Positions 54,347 to 62,665 of a stretch of DNA of 64,000 nt are shown here, piece after piece. Every line of letters begins with the position of its first letter. Within the stretch, counting starts at the first letter, position 1. Under the pieces are notes generated by a model. It saw only the letters and a program-made list of their open reading frames with translations. It was not told the DNA's origin and made no database searches. The stretch covers positions 248,001 through 312,000 of the forward strand of contig NZ_CP093337.1 of assembly GCF_022637395.1 (NCBI RefSeq), given 5' to 3'. This DNA comes from Shinella sp. H4-D48. Its GTDB lineage: Bacteria; Pseudomonadota; Alphaproteobacteria; Rhizobiales; Rhizobiaceae. Position numbers and translations under genes: made by a program.

Positions 54347-55734
54347 CCGGCCGCCACCGGGAAGCGGACCGTTACGCGTAGCCCGCGATCGTTTTCGCCG
54401 CTCTCCAGCGAAACCGCCGCATCGAACAGTGCGGCGATCTCCTCGACAATCGGCAGGCCGAGGCCCATGCCCGGTGCATCGCGATGTTCGCCTCGCGAAA
54501 ACCGTTGGCGAGCGAGGGGACGCCGTTCGAGTGGAATACCGGGTCCGTTGTCTTCCACCGCAAGCACGGCCGTATTCTCCGCCTGCCGAACGCTGACCGT
54601 GACCTCCGCGCCGCGCCCGGCATAGGCGATGGCATTTTCCACGAGGTTGCGCAGCAGTTCGCCGAACAGCAGCGGCTCTGCGCGCGCAAGCACGGGACCA
54701 TCCCCTTCATAGCCAAGGTCGATGCCGGCATCCGCCGCTGACGGTACGCGGTCGGCGATCAGTTGCTGGGCGAGGGCGGAAATGTCGATCGGCGCGGGGC
54801 GCCGGGGCTCGTTCGACCCGGCGGCATCGACCTTCGCCATCAGGAGAAGCTGGGCGAGGATGCGTTCGGCATGGGCGACGGCTGCATCGCCCTTGCGCGC
54901 GGCCTCCTGGGCTTCTTCCAGCGTCGTGGCACGGCTGGCGAGCGCGAGCTGCGTGCGGATGATGGCGAGCGGCGTGCGCAGCTGATGGCTGGCATTGCCG
55001 GAAAAATGGCGCAGCGCATCGAGCGCGGATTGCAGGCGCACCATGAAGGAGTTGACCGTGTCGACCAGCCCCTGCACCTCGCTTGGCGCGCGCTGCTCGA
55101 TCGGGTGGAGATCATCGGGGCTGCGCTCGGCGATGGCATCGCTCAGGCGATAGAGCGGCCGGAGCGACACAGTGACAGCGATCCACACGATGGCGGCGGC
55201 GCCCGCGATCATCATGGCGAGGCGCAGTGCCGAGCGGATGAGGATGGCCTGCGTCAAGTGGCGGCGGGCGATGGTTGTTTCGGCGACCGTGACCGCGAAG
55301 GGTACGGAGTTGATGCCCGTCGACGCCGAGCGGTGAAGCACGGCGATGCGGATCGGCTCGCCGCGGAAGGTGGCGTCCTGGAACCTCATCGACTGGCCCT
55401 CCGCCTGGGCGATGGTGGGCAGGTTCTGGTAGCCTGTGATGAAGTGGCCCGGTGGACCGTCCACGCGGTAGAAGACCCGGTCCTGGGCCGCCGAGGTCAG
55501 CATTTCCAGCGCGACATAGGGAATATCCACCTCCAGCGCGCCGTTCTCCGTCACCACGACGCGTTCGGCAATGGCGAGCGCAGAACCGGCAAGCACGCGG
55601 TCTGAGACGGAATTCGCCGTCTTCACGGCCTCCCGGTAGGTATCGACGAGGGCGATGACGCCGATGACCGCTGTCGAGACCAGCAGCCAGGCCAGCAGGC
55701 GGCGGCGCAGCGAGGAGGCTGGCAAGAGGGTCAA
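54343..55734 (-). CDS. tctE: Sensor histidine kinase, TctE type
   Basis: 463 residues. Two membrane segments (about 13-31 and 166-188) flank a periplasmic sensor region. The HAMP part follows; the phosphoacceptor is His250 in ASHQLRTPLA, and the ATPase boxes are NLVENAIAYAG, EDNGPGIPLE and GMGLGLPIV. The start is TTG at 55734, overlapping the regulator stop (TTGA). With the regulator it should sense the tricarboxylate-type substrate of the divergent tctCBA genes. Confidence 0.87.
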   Translation of the reverse strand: MTLLPASSLRRRLLAWLLVSTAVIGVIALVDTYREAVKTANSVSDRVLAGSALAIAERVVVTENGALEVDIPYVALEMLTSAAQDRVFYRVDGPPGHFITGYQNLPTIAQAEGQSMRFQDATFRGEPIRIAVLHRSASTGINSVPFAVTVAETTIARRHLTQAILIRSALRLAMMIAGAAAIVWIAVTVSLRPLYRLSDAIAERSPDDLHPIEQRAPSEVQGLVDTVNSFMVRLQSALDALRHFSGNASHQLRTPLAIIRTQLALASRATTLEEAQEAARKGDAAVAHAERILAQLLLMAKVDAAGSNEPRRPAPIDISALAQQLIADRVPSAADAGIDLGYEGDGPVLARAEPLLFGELLRNLVENAIAYAGRGAEVTVSVRQAENTAVLAVEDNGPGIPLERRPLARQRFSRGEHRDAPGMGLGLPIVEEIAALFDAAVSLESGENDRGLRVTVRFPVAAG

Positions 55735-56405
55735 GCGACGGTCGCCTTGTCGAGATAGTAGCCGATGCCGCGAGCCGTGCGCACCGTCAGGCCGTGCGGC
55801 GCGAGCCTTTTCCTGAGCCGGCTAACGTATTGCTCGATGGCGTTGGCGGAGAGATCGTCGTCGAAGGCGGCGAGGGACTGCATGATCGCCTCCTTGGCGA
55901 CCACCTTGCCGGCGCGCATGAAGAGGATTTCGAGCAGCCCGAGTTCGCGGGCGGGAATATCGAGCGGCGCGCCATCAGCGGAAAAGGTACGGGAATTGAG
56001 GTCGAACGCCACGCCGCCATAGGTGACGGCGGCAGACCGCAGCCCGGCCTGACGGCGCAGCAGCATGCGCACACGCGCCTCGAATTCCGAAATGTCGAAA
56101 GGCTTGATCATGTAGTCGTCGGCGCCGAGGTCGAGCCCGCGCACCCGTTCCTCCGGCGCGCCGCGGGCGGTGAGGATCATCACGGCCGCCTTGTTCTGGC
56201 GCGCGCGCATGGAGCGGAGAACGTCGAGCCCGTCCATTTCCGGCAGGGTCAGGTCGAGCACGACGAGATCGAAGTTTTCCGTCGCGATGGCCGCATCGGC
56301 GGATGCACCGTCGCGCACCACATCCACGGCATGACCGGTCCCCTTGAGGATCGCGGACAGGCCGTCCGCCAGGGCTTCGTTGTCCTCGACCAGCAGAATG
56401 CGCAC
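55731..56405 (-). CDS. tctD: OmpR-family response regulator, TctD type
   Basis: 224 residues. Receiver with VRILLVEDNEALADGL and phosphoacceptor Asp51 in LVVLDLTLPEMDG; winged helix with NAIEQYVSRLRKRLAPHGLT and VRTARGIGYYL. The GTG at 56405 is preceded by GGAGG at seven bases, while the longer ATG start at 56426 is not. It diverges from the binding-protein gene at 56482. Confidence 0.88.
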   Translation of the reverse strand: MRILLVEDNEALADGLSAILKGTGHAVDVVRDGASADAAIATENFDLVVLDLTLPEMDGLDVLRSMRARQNKAAVMILTARGAPEERVRGLDLGADDYMIKPFDISEFEARVRMLLRRQAGLRSAAVTYGGVAFDLNSRTFSADGAPLDIPARELGLLEILFMRAGKVVAKEAIMQSLAAFDDDLSANAIEQYVSRLRKRLAPHGLTVRTARGIGYYLDKATVA

Positions 56406-56481
56406 GTTTTGTCCTCCCGAGGCCAACGTAGCGGGCGGCGGCGGACTTGTGAACGGCCTTGCGCTTTGGCAAGGTCTTGCG

Positions 56482-57549
56482 ATGCGCCTTGTCCTCGCCT
56501 TCCTGATGCTGCTCGCCGTGATATCGTGCGCCTTTGCGGAGGGAACGCTGTTTCCGGCCAGGGGCGGAAAAGCGGATGCGGCGGTTCTCGTCGTCTATTC
56601 CTCGCTCGACGAGCCGCTTGCGCGTCCGATGATCGCGGGCTTCCAGGCGGCCAATCCGGATGTGGCGGTGCGCTATGAGGAAATGCTGACCGGCGAGGTG
56701 CATGACCGGATCGTGCATGAGACGGATGCCGGCCAGAAGACCGCCGACTTCGCCTTCTCTTCGGCCATGGACCTGCAGGTGAAGCTGAGCAATGACGGCT
56801 ATGCCCAGCGCAGCGACCTGCCGATGAGCGAACACTGGCCGCAATGGGCCAACTGGCGCAACACCGCCTACGCGTTGACCTTCGAGCCGGCCGTCTTCGT
56901 CTATCACAAGCCGAGCTTCAAGGACCGCAAACCGCCGGCCTCGCGCGCCGAATTCGTCGAATACCTGAAGAGCGAAGGCGAAGCGGTTTACGGCCGGATC
57001 GGCACCTACGACATCGAGCGCTCGGGCGTGGGCTTTCTCTTCATGGCGCGCGACCAGGAGCAGTTCGGCGATATCTGGACGGTGATCCGGGCGATGGGGG
57101 CAGCCGGGGTCAAACTCTATTCCACCAGTTCGGCCATTCTCGAGCGCGTGGCCGACGGGCGGTTCGTGCTCGGCTACAACATTCTCGGCTCCTATGCGGC
57201 GGACTGGGCCTCGCGCAATCCCAATGTCGGCATCGTGCTGCCGAAGGACTATACCGTCGTCATGTCGCGCATCGGCCTCGTGCCGCAGGCGGCGGCGTCT
57301 CCGGAACTCGGCCGGCGCTACCTTGCCTTCTTCATGTCGAAGCAGGGGCAGGAAATCCTGTCGCGCGAATTGCAGATCGCGGCCGTCAGCCCGGAGGTCT
57401 CCGGTTCCAATACCGCGCGCACCATGCGGGCCCTGCTCGGCGCGCAGCTGAAGCCCGTGCCGGTCAGTCCCGGTCTTATGGTCTATCTAGACCAGGTGAA
57501 GCGGGCGCGCCTCATTGCCCGCTGGAACGACGTGCTGCGCATGCAATAG
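56482..57549 (+). CDS. Periplasmic substrate-binding protein (AfuA/FutA-like) next to TctDE
   Basis: 355 residues. Signal peptide MRLVLAFLMLLAVISCAFAE. The mature part has the ABC-type SBP pattern LVVYSSLDEPLARPMIAGFQ, NPDVAVRYEEMLTGEVHDRI and FMSKQGQEILSRELQIAA. No permease or ATPase for it is nearby, so it may bind the ligand for the TctE sensor rather than feed a transporter (inference). A GTG 33 bases upstream is an alternative start. The gap to the divergent tctD gene is only 76 bases. Confidence 0.85.
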   Translation: MRLVLAFLMLLAVISCAFAEGTLFPARGGKADAAVLVVYSSLDEPLARPMIAGFQAANPDVAVRYEEMLTGEVHDRIVHETDAGQKTADFAFSSAMDLQVKLSNDGYAQRSDLPMSEHWPQWANWRNTAYALTFEPAVFVYHKPSFKDRKPPASRAEFVEYLKSEGEAVYGRIGTYDIERSGVGFLFMARDQEQFGDIWTVIRAMGAAGVKLYSTSSAILERVADGRFVLGYNILGSYAADWASRNPNVGIVLPKDYTVVMSRIGLVPQAAASPELGRRYLAFFMSKQGQEILSRELQIAAVSPEVSGSNTARTMRALLGAQLKPVPVSPGLMVYLDQVKRARLIARWNDVLRMQ

Positions 57550-57620
57550 GCTTTTGGGCGTCGCTGAAAGGCAGCGCGTGGCCATGTCAGGTAGATGTCA
57601 GCTTCCTGTGTTGGCTTAGG

Positions 57621-57692
57621 GGTCTTCCCATCCGTGGAGGCGGAGGGAAGACCGGGAGGAAAATTCTGTCGCAACGCGCCCGCCAGCGGGCG
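57621..57692 (+). promoter_or_regulatory. Structured leader of tctC
   Basis: Hairpin one has perfect 9-bp arms GGTCTTCCC (57621-57629) and GGGAAGACC (57645-57653), with TCCG/CGGA inside. Hairpin two is CGCCCG (57677-57682) with CGGGCG (57687-57692). Both lie in the 221-base gap between the binding-protein gene and tctC, without T-runs. They may stabilise or attenuate the tctCBA message. Confidence 0.5.
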
Positions 57693-57770
57693 TGTGCCGT
57701 TCGTGGCTGCGCGTGTCCTCTCGCCAAGCAACGATATGCGCGTAAACCGCGCCTGACGGAGGACAGACCC

Positions 57771-58715
57771 TTGAAACATTTCTTCCTGGCATCCCTTATC
57801 GCCGGCGCCCTGGCGCTTCCGGCCGCGGCCGCCGATTACACGATCATCGCGCCGGCCGGTCCGGGCGGCGGCTGGGACCAGACGGCCCGCTCGATCCAGA
57901 CCGTGCTGCAGGACGAGAAGATTTCCGGCAGCGTGCAGGTGGTGAACGTTCCGGGCGCCGGCGGCACGATCGGCCTTGCCCAGTTCGCCAGCCAGAACAA
58001 CGGCAACCCGAACGCGCTCATTGTCGGCGGTTACGTCATGGTCGGCGCGATCCTCACCAACCAGTCGCCGGTAACGCTCAAGGACGTGACGCCGATCGCC
58101 CGCCTGACCGGCGAATATGAGGCGATCGTCGTTCCTGCCGCCTCGCCGATCCAGAATCTCGAAGACCTCGTCAAGGCGCTGAAGGCCGATCCGGGCGCGG
58201 TGTCCTGGGCCGGCGGTTCGGCCGGCGGTACGGACCACATCACGGCCGGCCTGATCGCCAAGGCGGCCGGCGTCGATCCGACCAAGATCAATTATGTCGC
58301 TTATGCCGGCGGCGGCGAGGCGCTTGCCGCGATCCTCGGCAACCAGGTGACAGCAGGTATTTCCGGATACGGCGAGTTCGAAGCCCAGGTGAAGGCCGGC
58401 ACGCTGCGTCTGATCGCCATTTCCAGCGCCGATCGCATCGAGGGCATTGACGGGCCGACCCTCAAGGAAGGTGGCCTCGACGTCGTTGTTGAGAACTGGC
58501 GCATGATCGCGGCCGCCCCCGGCCTTTCGGACGAGCAGGTCGCGACCATCAATGGCGACATCGAAAAGTTGGTGAACTCCGCCGCCTGGAAGGACACGCT
58601 GAAGACCAAGGGCTGGCAGGACACGTATCTGGCCGGCGACGCTTTCAAGGAGCAGCTCGACAAGGACGTGGCCGCAACCGAAAGCATCCTCAAGGACATC
58701 GGGCTCGTCAAATGA
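57771..58715 (+). CDS. tctC: Tripartite tricarboxylate transporter, periplasmic receptor TctC
   Basis: 314 residues. Signal peptide [20 protein letters not shown], then the TctC pattern [56 protein letters not shown]. The start is TTG at 57771, supported by GGAGG at 57758-57762. Its end overlaps tctB by four bases. It delivers the ligand to TctAB. Confidence 0.92.
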   Translation: MKHFFLASLIAGALALPAAAADYTIIAPAGPGGGWDQTARSIQTVLQDEKISGSVQVVNVPGAGGTIGLAQFASQNNGNPNALIVGGYVMVGAILTNQSPVTLKDVTPIARLTGEYEAIVVPAASPIQNLEDLVKALKADPGAVSWAGGSAGGTDHITAGLIAKAAGVDPTKINYVAYAGGGEALAAILGNQVTAGISGYGEFEAQVKAGTLRLIAISSADRIEGIDGPTLKEGGLDVVVENWRMIAAAPGLSDEQVATINGDIEKLVNSAAWKDTLKTKGWQDTYLAGDAFKEQLDKDVAATESILKDIGLVK

Positions 58716-59200
58716 GCGAGGTTCCGTCCTCTCACGCAAAGCGCCGCCCCGACCGGGCGGCGCTGTTCATCGCCCCGGTCCTGTTCGTGCTTGCCTGCGT
58801 CATTTGGTGGGATGCCGGCCGGCTTGCGGAAGTGATCAACTATTCGCGCATCGGCCCCGCCACGGTGCCGCATGTCGTCGCGATCGGGCTGGCGCTGCTC
58901 GCCGTCTGGACGGCCTTCGAGGCCTGGCGCGGGGATTTTCCCGAGCGCGAGCCCATCGAGGTGCAGCCGGTCGTGATGATCGTCGCGGGCCTTGCCGGGC
59001 AGATGCTGCTCCTGAAGACTGCCGGCTTCTCCATCGCCACGGGCGTGCTCTTCGCGCTGACGGCCTTCGGTTTTGGCCGGCGCAAACTTTGGATTTCCCT
59101 GCCGATCGGCATTGCGCTGAGCTTCGTCATCTACGTGATCTTCGGCCGCTTCCTGCAACTCTCGCTGCCCGCCGGGCCGCTCGAGCACCTGTTCTTCTGA
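58712..59200 (+). CDS. tctB: Tripartite tricarboxylate transporter, small membrane subunit TctB
   Basis: 162 residues, about four membrane segments ([37 protein letters not shown], and two more). It precedes tctA by 10 bases. TctB family, small helper of TctA. Confidence 0.88.
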   Translation: MSEVPSSHAKRRPDRAALFIAPVLFVLACVIWWDAGRLAEVINYSRIGPATVPHVVAIGLALLAVWTAFEAWRGDFPEREPIEVQPVVMIVAGLAGQMLLLKTAGFSIATGVLFALTAFGFGRRKLWISLPIGIALSFVIYVIFGRFLQLSLPAGPLEHLFF

Positions 59201-59210
59201 GGGCCTGGCG

Positions 59211-60728
59211 ATGAATACATTCGAATTCCTCCTGCAGGGGCTGATCATCGCCGCCCAGCCGATGAACCTGCTCTATGCGCTGATCGGCGTAACACTCGGC
59301 ACTGCGGTCGGCGTACTGCCCGGGATCGGCCCGGCGCTGACGGTCGCCCTGCTTCTGCCCGTCACCTACAAGCTCGATCCGGCCGGATCACTCATCATGT
59401 TCGCCGGCATCTATTACGGCGGCATGTATGGCGGCTCGACCACTTCGATCCTGCTCAACACGCCGGGGGAAAGCGCTTCCGTCGTCACCGCGCTCGAAGG
59501 CAACAAGATGGCGCGTGCCGGCCGCGGCGGGCCGGCGCTGGCCACGGCCGCCATCGGCTCCTTCGTCGCAGGCCTCATCGCCACGCTCGGCCTTGCCTTC
59601 ATCGCGCCCTTCGTCGTGAAGTTCGCGCTCTCCTTCGGGCCGCGCGAGTATTTTGCGCTGATGGTGCTGGCCTTCGTGACGGTGTCGGCGGCGTTCGGCG
59701 ATTCCACCCTGCGCGGGCTGACGGCGCTCTTCGTCGGGCTCGGCCTTGCCGTGATCGGCATCGACCAGCAGACCGGGCAGGCACGCCTCTCCTTCGGCGT
59801 TCCCGACCTGCTCGACGGTATCGAGGTGACGACGCTGGCCGTGGCGATGTTCGCCATCGGCGAGACACTTTTCGTCGCCTGTCAGGGCAACCGCATCCCC
59901 GAGAAGGTGGAGGCGGTGAAGGGCTCGGTCTGGATGAATGCGCAGGACTGGGCGCGCTCCTGGAAACCCTGGTTGCGCGGTACCGCCATCGGCTTTCCCA
60001 TCGGCGCCATGCCGGCCGGCGGGGCGGATATTGCGAGCTTCCTGTCCTATTCCACGGAGCGGCAGTTTTCCAAGCACAAGGACGAGTTCGGCAAGGGGGC
60101 GATCGAGGGCGTGGCGGGGCCGGAAGCGGCCAACAACGCCTCGGCCGCCGGAACGCTCGTGCCGCTCTTGTCGCTCGGCCTGCCGACGACTGCGACGGCG
60201 GCCATCATGCTCGCTGGCTTCCAGCAATACGGCCTTCAGCCCGGTCCGCTCTTGTTTGCGACCAATCCGCAGCTCGTCTGGGGCCTGATCGCCAGCCTGC
60301 TCATTGCCAATTTCATGCTGCTGGTGCTGAACCTGCCGCTGATTGGCCTGTGGGTGAAGCTGCTGACCATTCCCAAGCCGTGGCTCTATGCCGGCATTCT
60401 GCTGTTTGCGACGCTTGGCACCATCGGCGCCAATCCCTCGGTCTTCGAACTCGGCATGCTTCTCGTGTTCGGCCTGCTCGGCTTTGCCATGCGGCTGTTC
60501 GGCTATCCGATCGCGCCTGTCGTCGTCGGCCTGATCCTCGGGCCTATGGCCGAACAGCAGCTGCGCCGCGCGCTGGCGATCAGCCAGGGCGACGTGACGT
60601 CGCTCTTCATGTCGCCCATCGCGGCCGTGCTGTTCGGGCTCGCTGTCCTTGCGGTGGTCGTGCCGCTCGTTCTGCGGGCGCGGGGCAAGGGCGAAGTCCT
60701 CTCGCAGTTTGCGGCAAACGAAGACTGA
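59211..60728 (+). CDS. tctA: Tripartite tricarboxylate transporter, large membrane subunit TctA
   Basis: 505 residues, about 11-12 membrane segments. Family motifs: [60 protein letters not shown] and [20 protein letters not shown]. It moves the carboxylate with a cation gradient. Last gene of tctCBA. Confidence 0.94.
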   Translation: MNTFEFLLQGLIIAAQPMNLLYALIGVTLGTAVGVLPGIGPALTVALLLPVTYKLDPAGSLIMFAGIYYGGMYGGSTTSILLNTPGESASVVTALEGNKMARAGRGGPALATAAIGSFVAGLIATLGLAFIAPFVVKFALSFGPREYFALMVLAFVTVSAAFGDSTLRGLTALFVGLGLAVIGIDQQTGQARLSFGVPDLLDGIEVTTLAVAMFAIGETLFVACQGNRIPEKVEAVKGSVWMNAQDWARSWKPWLRGTAIGFPIGAMPAGGADIASFLSYSTERQFSKHKDEFGKGAIEGVAGPEAANNASAAGTLVPLLSLGLPTTATAAIMLAGFQQYGLQPGPLLFATNPQLVWGLIASLLIANFMLLVLNLPLIGLWVKLLTIPKPWLYAGILLFATLGTIGANPSVFELGMLLVFGLLGFAMRLFGYPIAPVVVGLILGPMAEQQLRRALAISQGDVTSLFMSPIAAVLFGLAVLAVVVPLVLRARGKGEVLSQFAANED

Positions 60729-60755
60729 AGTTTTTCTTCTGTCGTTGAAAACAAT

Positions 60756-60784
60756 GCAGGCCGGGGACCGTGTTTCCGGCCTGC
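60756..60784 (+). terminator. Terminator hairpin of tctCBA
   Basis: GCAGGCCGG (60756-60764) pairs perfectly with CCGGCCTGC (60776-60784). There is no strong T-run after it, but the position, 28 bases after tctA, fits. Confidence 0.6.
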
Positions 60785-60881
60785 GCTCGTTGCATGGCTG
60801 GGCTGAGAAAGCGGCTGTTGTACTTTCACGCGAAAAGCATCATCTACAGCGCGTAAGCTAAAACAGAAAGCGAGCAATACA

Positions 60882-61046
60882 ATGACTTCCCTCCGCAATT
60901 CCTTCGCCCAGGGCTTTTTCGGCCGGGCCTTCGCCGTCCTGAGCGCTGCCAACGCAGCCGCTGCGGCCGTTGAAGGGCACCGCCGCCCGAAGGAACGCGA
61001 CCTGAAGACGCTGGGCATCAATCCCATCGACTTCCCCCGCGTCTAA
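60882..61046 (+). CDS. Small DUF1127-like protein
   Basis: 54 residues: MTSLRNSFAQGFFGRAFAVL, an Ala-rich middle, then a basic part and the end LKTLGINPIDFPRV, which resembles the C-terminal half of DUF1127 (D-L-x-x-L-G-I-x-x-x-D-I). No signal peptide. Short DUF1127 proteins in Rhizobium and Rhodobacter are linked to RNA metabolism and phosphate or carbon stress. The gene is isolated between two strong terminators, so it has its own promoter. Confidence 0.7.
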   Translation: MTSLRNSFAQGFFGRAFAVLSAANAAAAAVEGHRRPKERDLKTLGINPIDFPRV

Positions 61047-61070
61047 CGCTTAAATAATCCCCGAACGAAA

Positions 61071-61100
61071 AGGCCCGCTGGTCGCAAGACCGGCGGGCCT
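61071..61100 (+). terminator. Terminator of the DUF1127-like gene
   Basis: A 13-bp stem AGGCCCGCTGGTC / GACCGGCGGGCCT with a GCAA tetraloop (61071-61083, 61088-61100), followed by TTCTGTATTT. Confidence 0.88.
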
Positions 61101-61129
61101 TCTGTATTTGGTGTTGCTTTTTCTCTACT

Positions 61130-61159
61130 TGAGAAAGCCGGCCGTCCGAACGGCCGGCT
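61130..61159 (-). terminator. Terminator of the TerC-like gene
   Basis: AGCCGGCCGT (61136-61145) pairs perfectly with ACGGCCGGCT (61150-61159) around CCGA; on the minus strand TTTCTC follows. It is 7 bases past the stop of the minus-strand gene. Confidence 0.8.
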
Positions 61160-61166
61160 GCCATCG

Positions 61167-62285
61167 TCAGGCGTTCTCGCCGAGCTGGGTCGCCACGCGG
61201 TCGGAGGCGGAGGCATTGGCATGGTGCCCCAGCGCCCGTTCGCGCCTGTTGTAGCGGATCGAGGACCAGAGCGAGATGCCGATGAGCGTCGCGCCGCCCA
61301 GACCCGTGATCACCTCGGGAATGTGCACCAGCGTCTGGCAGTACATGACCACCGACAGGATCAGGATCGCATAGAACGCGCCGTGCTCCAGATATCGGTA
61401 TTCCGCAAGCGTGCCCTTCTCCACCAGCATGATGGTCATCGAGCGCACATACATGGCGCCGATGCCGAGACCGATAGCGATGATGAACAGGTTCTGGGTC
61501 AGCGCGAAGGCGCCGATGACGCCGTCGAAGGAGAAGCTGGCGTCCAGCACTTCCAGGTAGATGAACGCGCCCAGGCCGCCCTTGGCGGCTTCAGACATTG
61601 CCTTCTGCGAAGCATCGAGCAGGCCGCCGATGACTTCCACCGCCAGGAAGGTCAGGAGACCGTAGATGGCGGAAAAGACGAAGGTATTGGCATCCTCGCC
61701 GTCAAGCAACCGCGAGAACAGCACGATGAGCAGCAGTACGAAGGCGATCTCGATGCCCTTGACGGTCGCGGAGCGGGCCATGTGCTTCTCGATAAAGCCG
61801 ATCCAGTGCACGTCCTTCTCATGGTTGAAGAAGTAGGTAAGGCCGACCATCATCAGGAAGGTGCCGCCGAAAGCCGCGATCGGCAGGTGCGCGTCGTTCA
61901 TGATGCGGGCATATTCCGCAGGCTCGCGGGCAGCGAGGATGAGCGCATCGATCGGGCCGATACCGGCGGCGATGACGACGATCAGGAGCGGGAACACGAT
62001 GCGCATGCCGAAGACGGCGATGAGAATGCCCCAGGTCAGGAACCGGCGTTGCCAGACCGGCGTCATGTCCTTGAGCTTGTTGGCATTCACGATGGCGTTG
62101 TCGAAGGAGAGCGAGATTTCAAGCACCGCCAGGACCGCGCAGATGAAGAAGACGGTCGCCATGCCGGCGAGCGTGCCTTCGGTCTGCCATCCCAGCCACG
62201 CGCCGAGCGCGAGACCGATGACGGTCGAGATCAGAGCCCATTTGAGATAGGAAAGTGTGGTCTTGCCTTCGCCGGTGCCGATCAT
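61167..62285 (-). CDS. TerC/DUF475-family integral membrane protein
   Basis: 372 residues, about nine membrane segments. The TerC-type acidic motifs are VLEISLSFDNAIVNANKL and LEVLDASFSFDGVIGAFALT; other stretches are FGGTFLMMVGLTYFFNHEKD and RSMTIMLVEKG. The family includes tellurium-resistance-linked proteins and, in some branches, manganese exporters; which metal this one handles is not evident. GGAGG lies seven bases before the ATG, but inside a hairpin. A short open frame overlaps the start (ATGA). Confidence 0.88.
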   Translation of the reverse strand: MIGTGEGKTTLSYLKWALISTVIGLALGAWLGWQTEGTLAGMATVFFICAVLAVLEISLSFDNAIVNANKLKDMTPVWQRRFLTWGILIAVFGMRIVFPLLIVVIAAGIGPIDALILAAREPAEYARIMNDAHLPIAAFGGTFLMMVGLTYFFNHEKDVHWIGFIEKHMARSATVKGIEIAFVLLLIVLFSRLLDGEDANTFVFSAIYGLLTFLAVEVIGGLLDASQKAMSEAAKGGLGAFIYLEVLDASFSFDGVIGAFALTQNLFIIAIGLGIGAMYVRSMTIMLVEKGTLAEYRYLEHGAFYAILILSVVMYCQTLVHIPEVITGLGGATLIGISLWSSIRYNRRERALGHHANASASDRVATQLGENA

Positions 62286-62374
62286 GACAGCGCCTCCATC
62301 TTCGTGGAGGTAAGCGAAGTGACGTTGCGCATACCACGACGGGCATGCGGGTGAGGCATGGTGAGATTATTCAT
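62282..62374 (-). CDS. Possible 30-residue leader peptide overlapping the TerC-like gene
   Basis: MNNLTMPHPHARRGMRNVTS followed by ten more residues; its TGA overlaps the start ATG of the DUF475 gene (ATGA). There is no strong ribosome-binding site before it. The hairpin CCTCCA (62293-62298) / TGGAGG (62305-62310) contains the Shine-Dalgarno of the downstream gene, so translation through the leader frame would open it. Real translation of the leader is inferred. Confidence 0.4.
   Translation of the reverse strand: MNNLTMPHPHARRGMRNVTSLTSTKMEALS
62293..62310 (-). promoter_or_regulatory. Hairpin sequestering the ribosome-binding site of the TerC-like gene
   Basis: Perfect 6-bp stem TGGAGG/CCTCCA with a six-base loop. 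On the minus strand the 3' arm is the GGAGG that should start translation at 62285. Further upstream, CTGGC (62401-62405) with GCCAG (62441-62445) and CGAGAG (62419-62424) with CTCTCG (62436-62441) offer more structure in the leader. Confidence 0.55.
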
Positions 62375-62665
62375 GTGCGTATGAATCCGCCGGCTGATTG
62401 CTGGCGGTACCGACATCACGAGAGCGCCGTAAAAACTCTCGCCAGAGGGGCCCGGCACCAGGGTTCGCCGCGGCAAACGATGTCAAAGGACCGCGGGTAG
62501 GGCTGTTTTCACCGAAGTTGCCCTCCGCGTCAAGATGCAGCGTGCCGCAGGCCAACAAACGCGCCTTTGCGTCTTTCGTTCCCCGATTTTGCATCGGCAC
62601 CCTGTACCAACGCCCCCGTCCATTCCTATATTCGCCGCACGCTGATTTGCCAGAAAGGAACTTCC

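Noticed and set aside
62286-62665. Manganese riboswitch (yybP-ykoY) upstream of the TerC-like gene
   Set aside because: The family made this likely, but the conserved paired loops of that riboswitch are not recognisable on the minus strand here.
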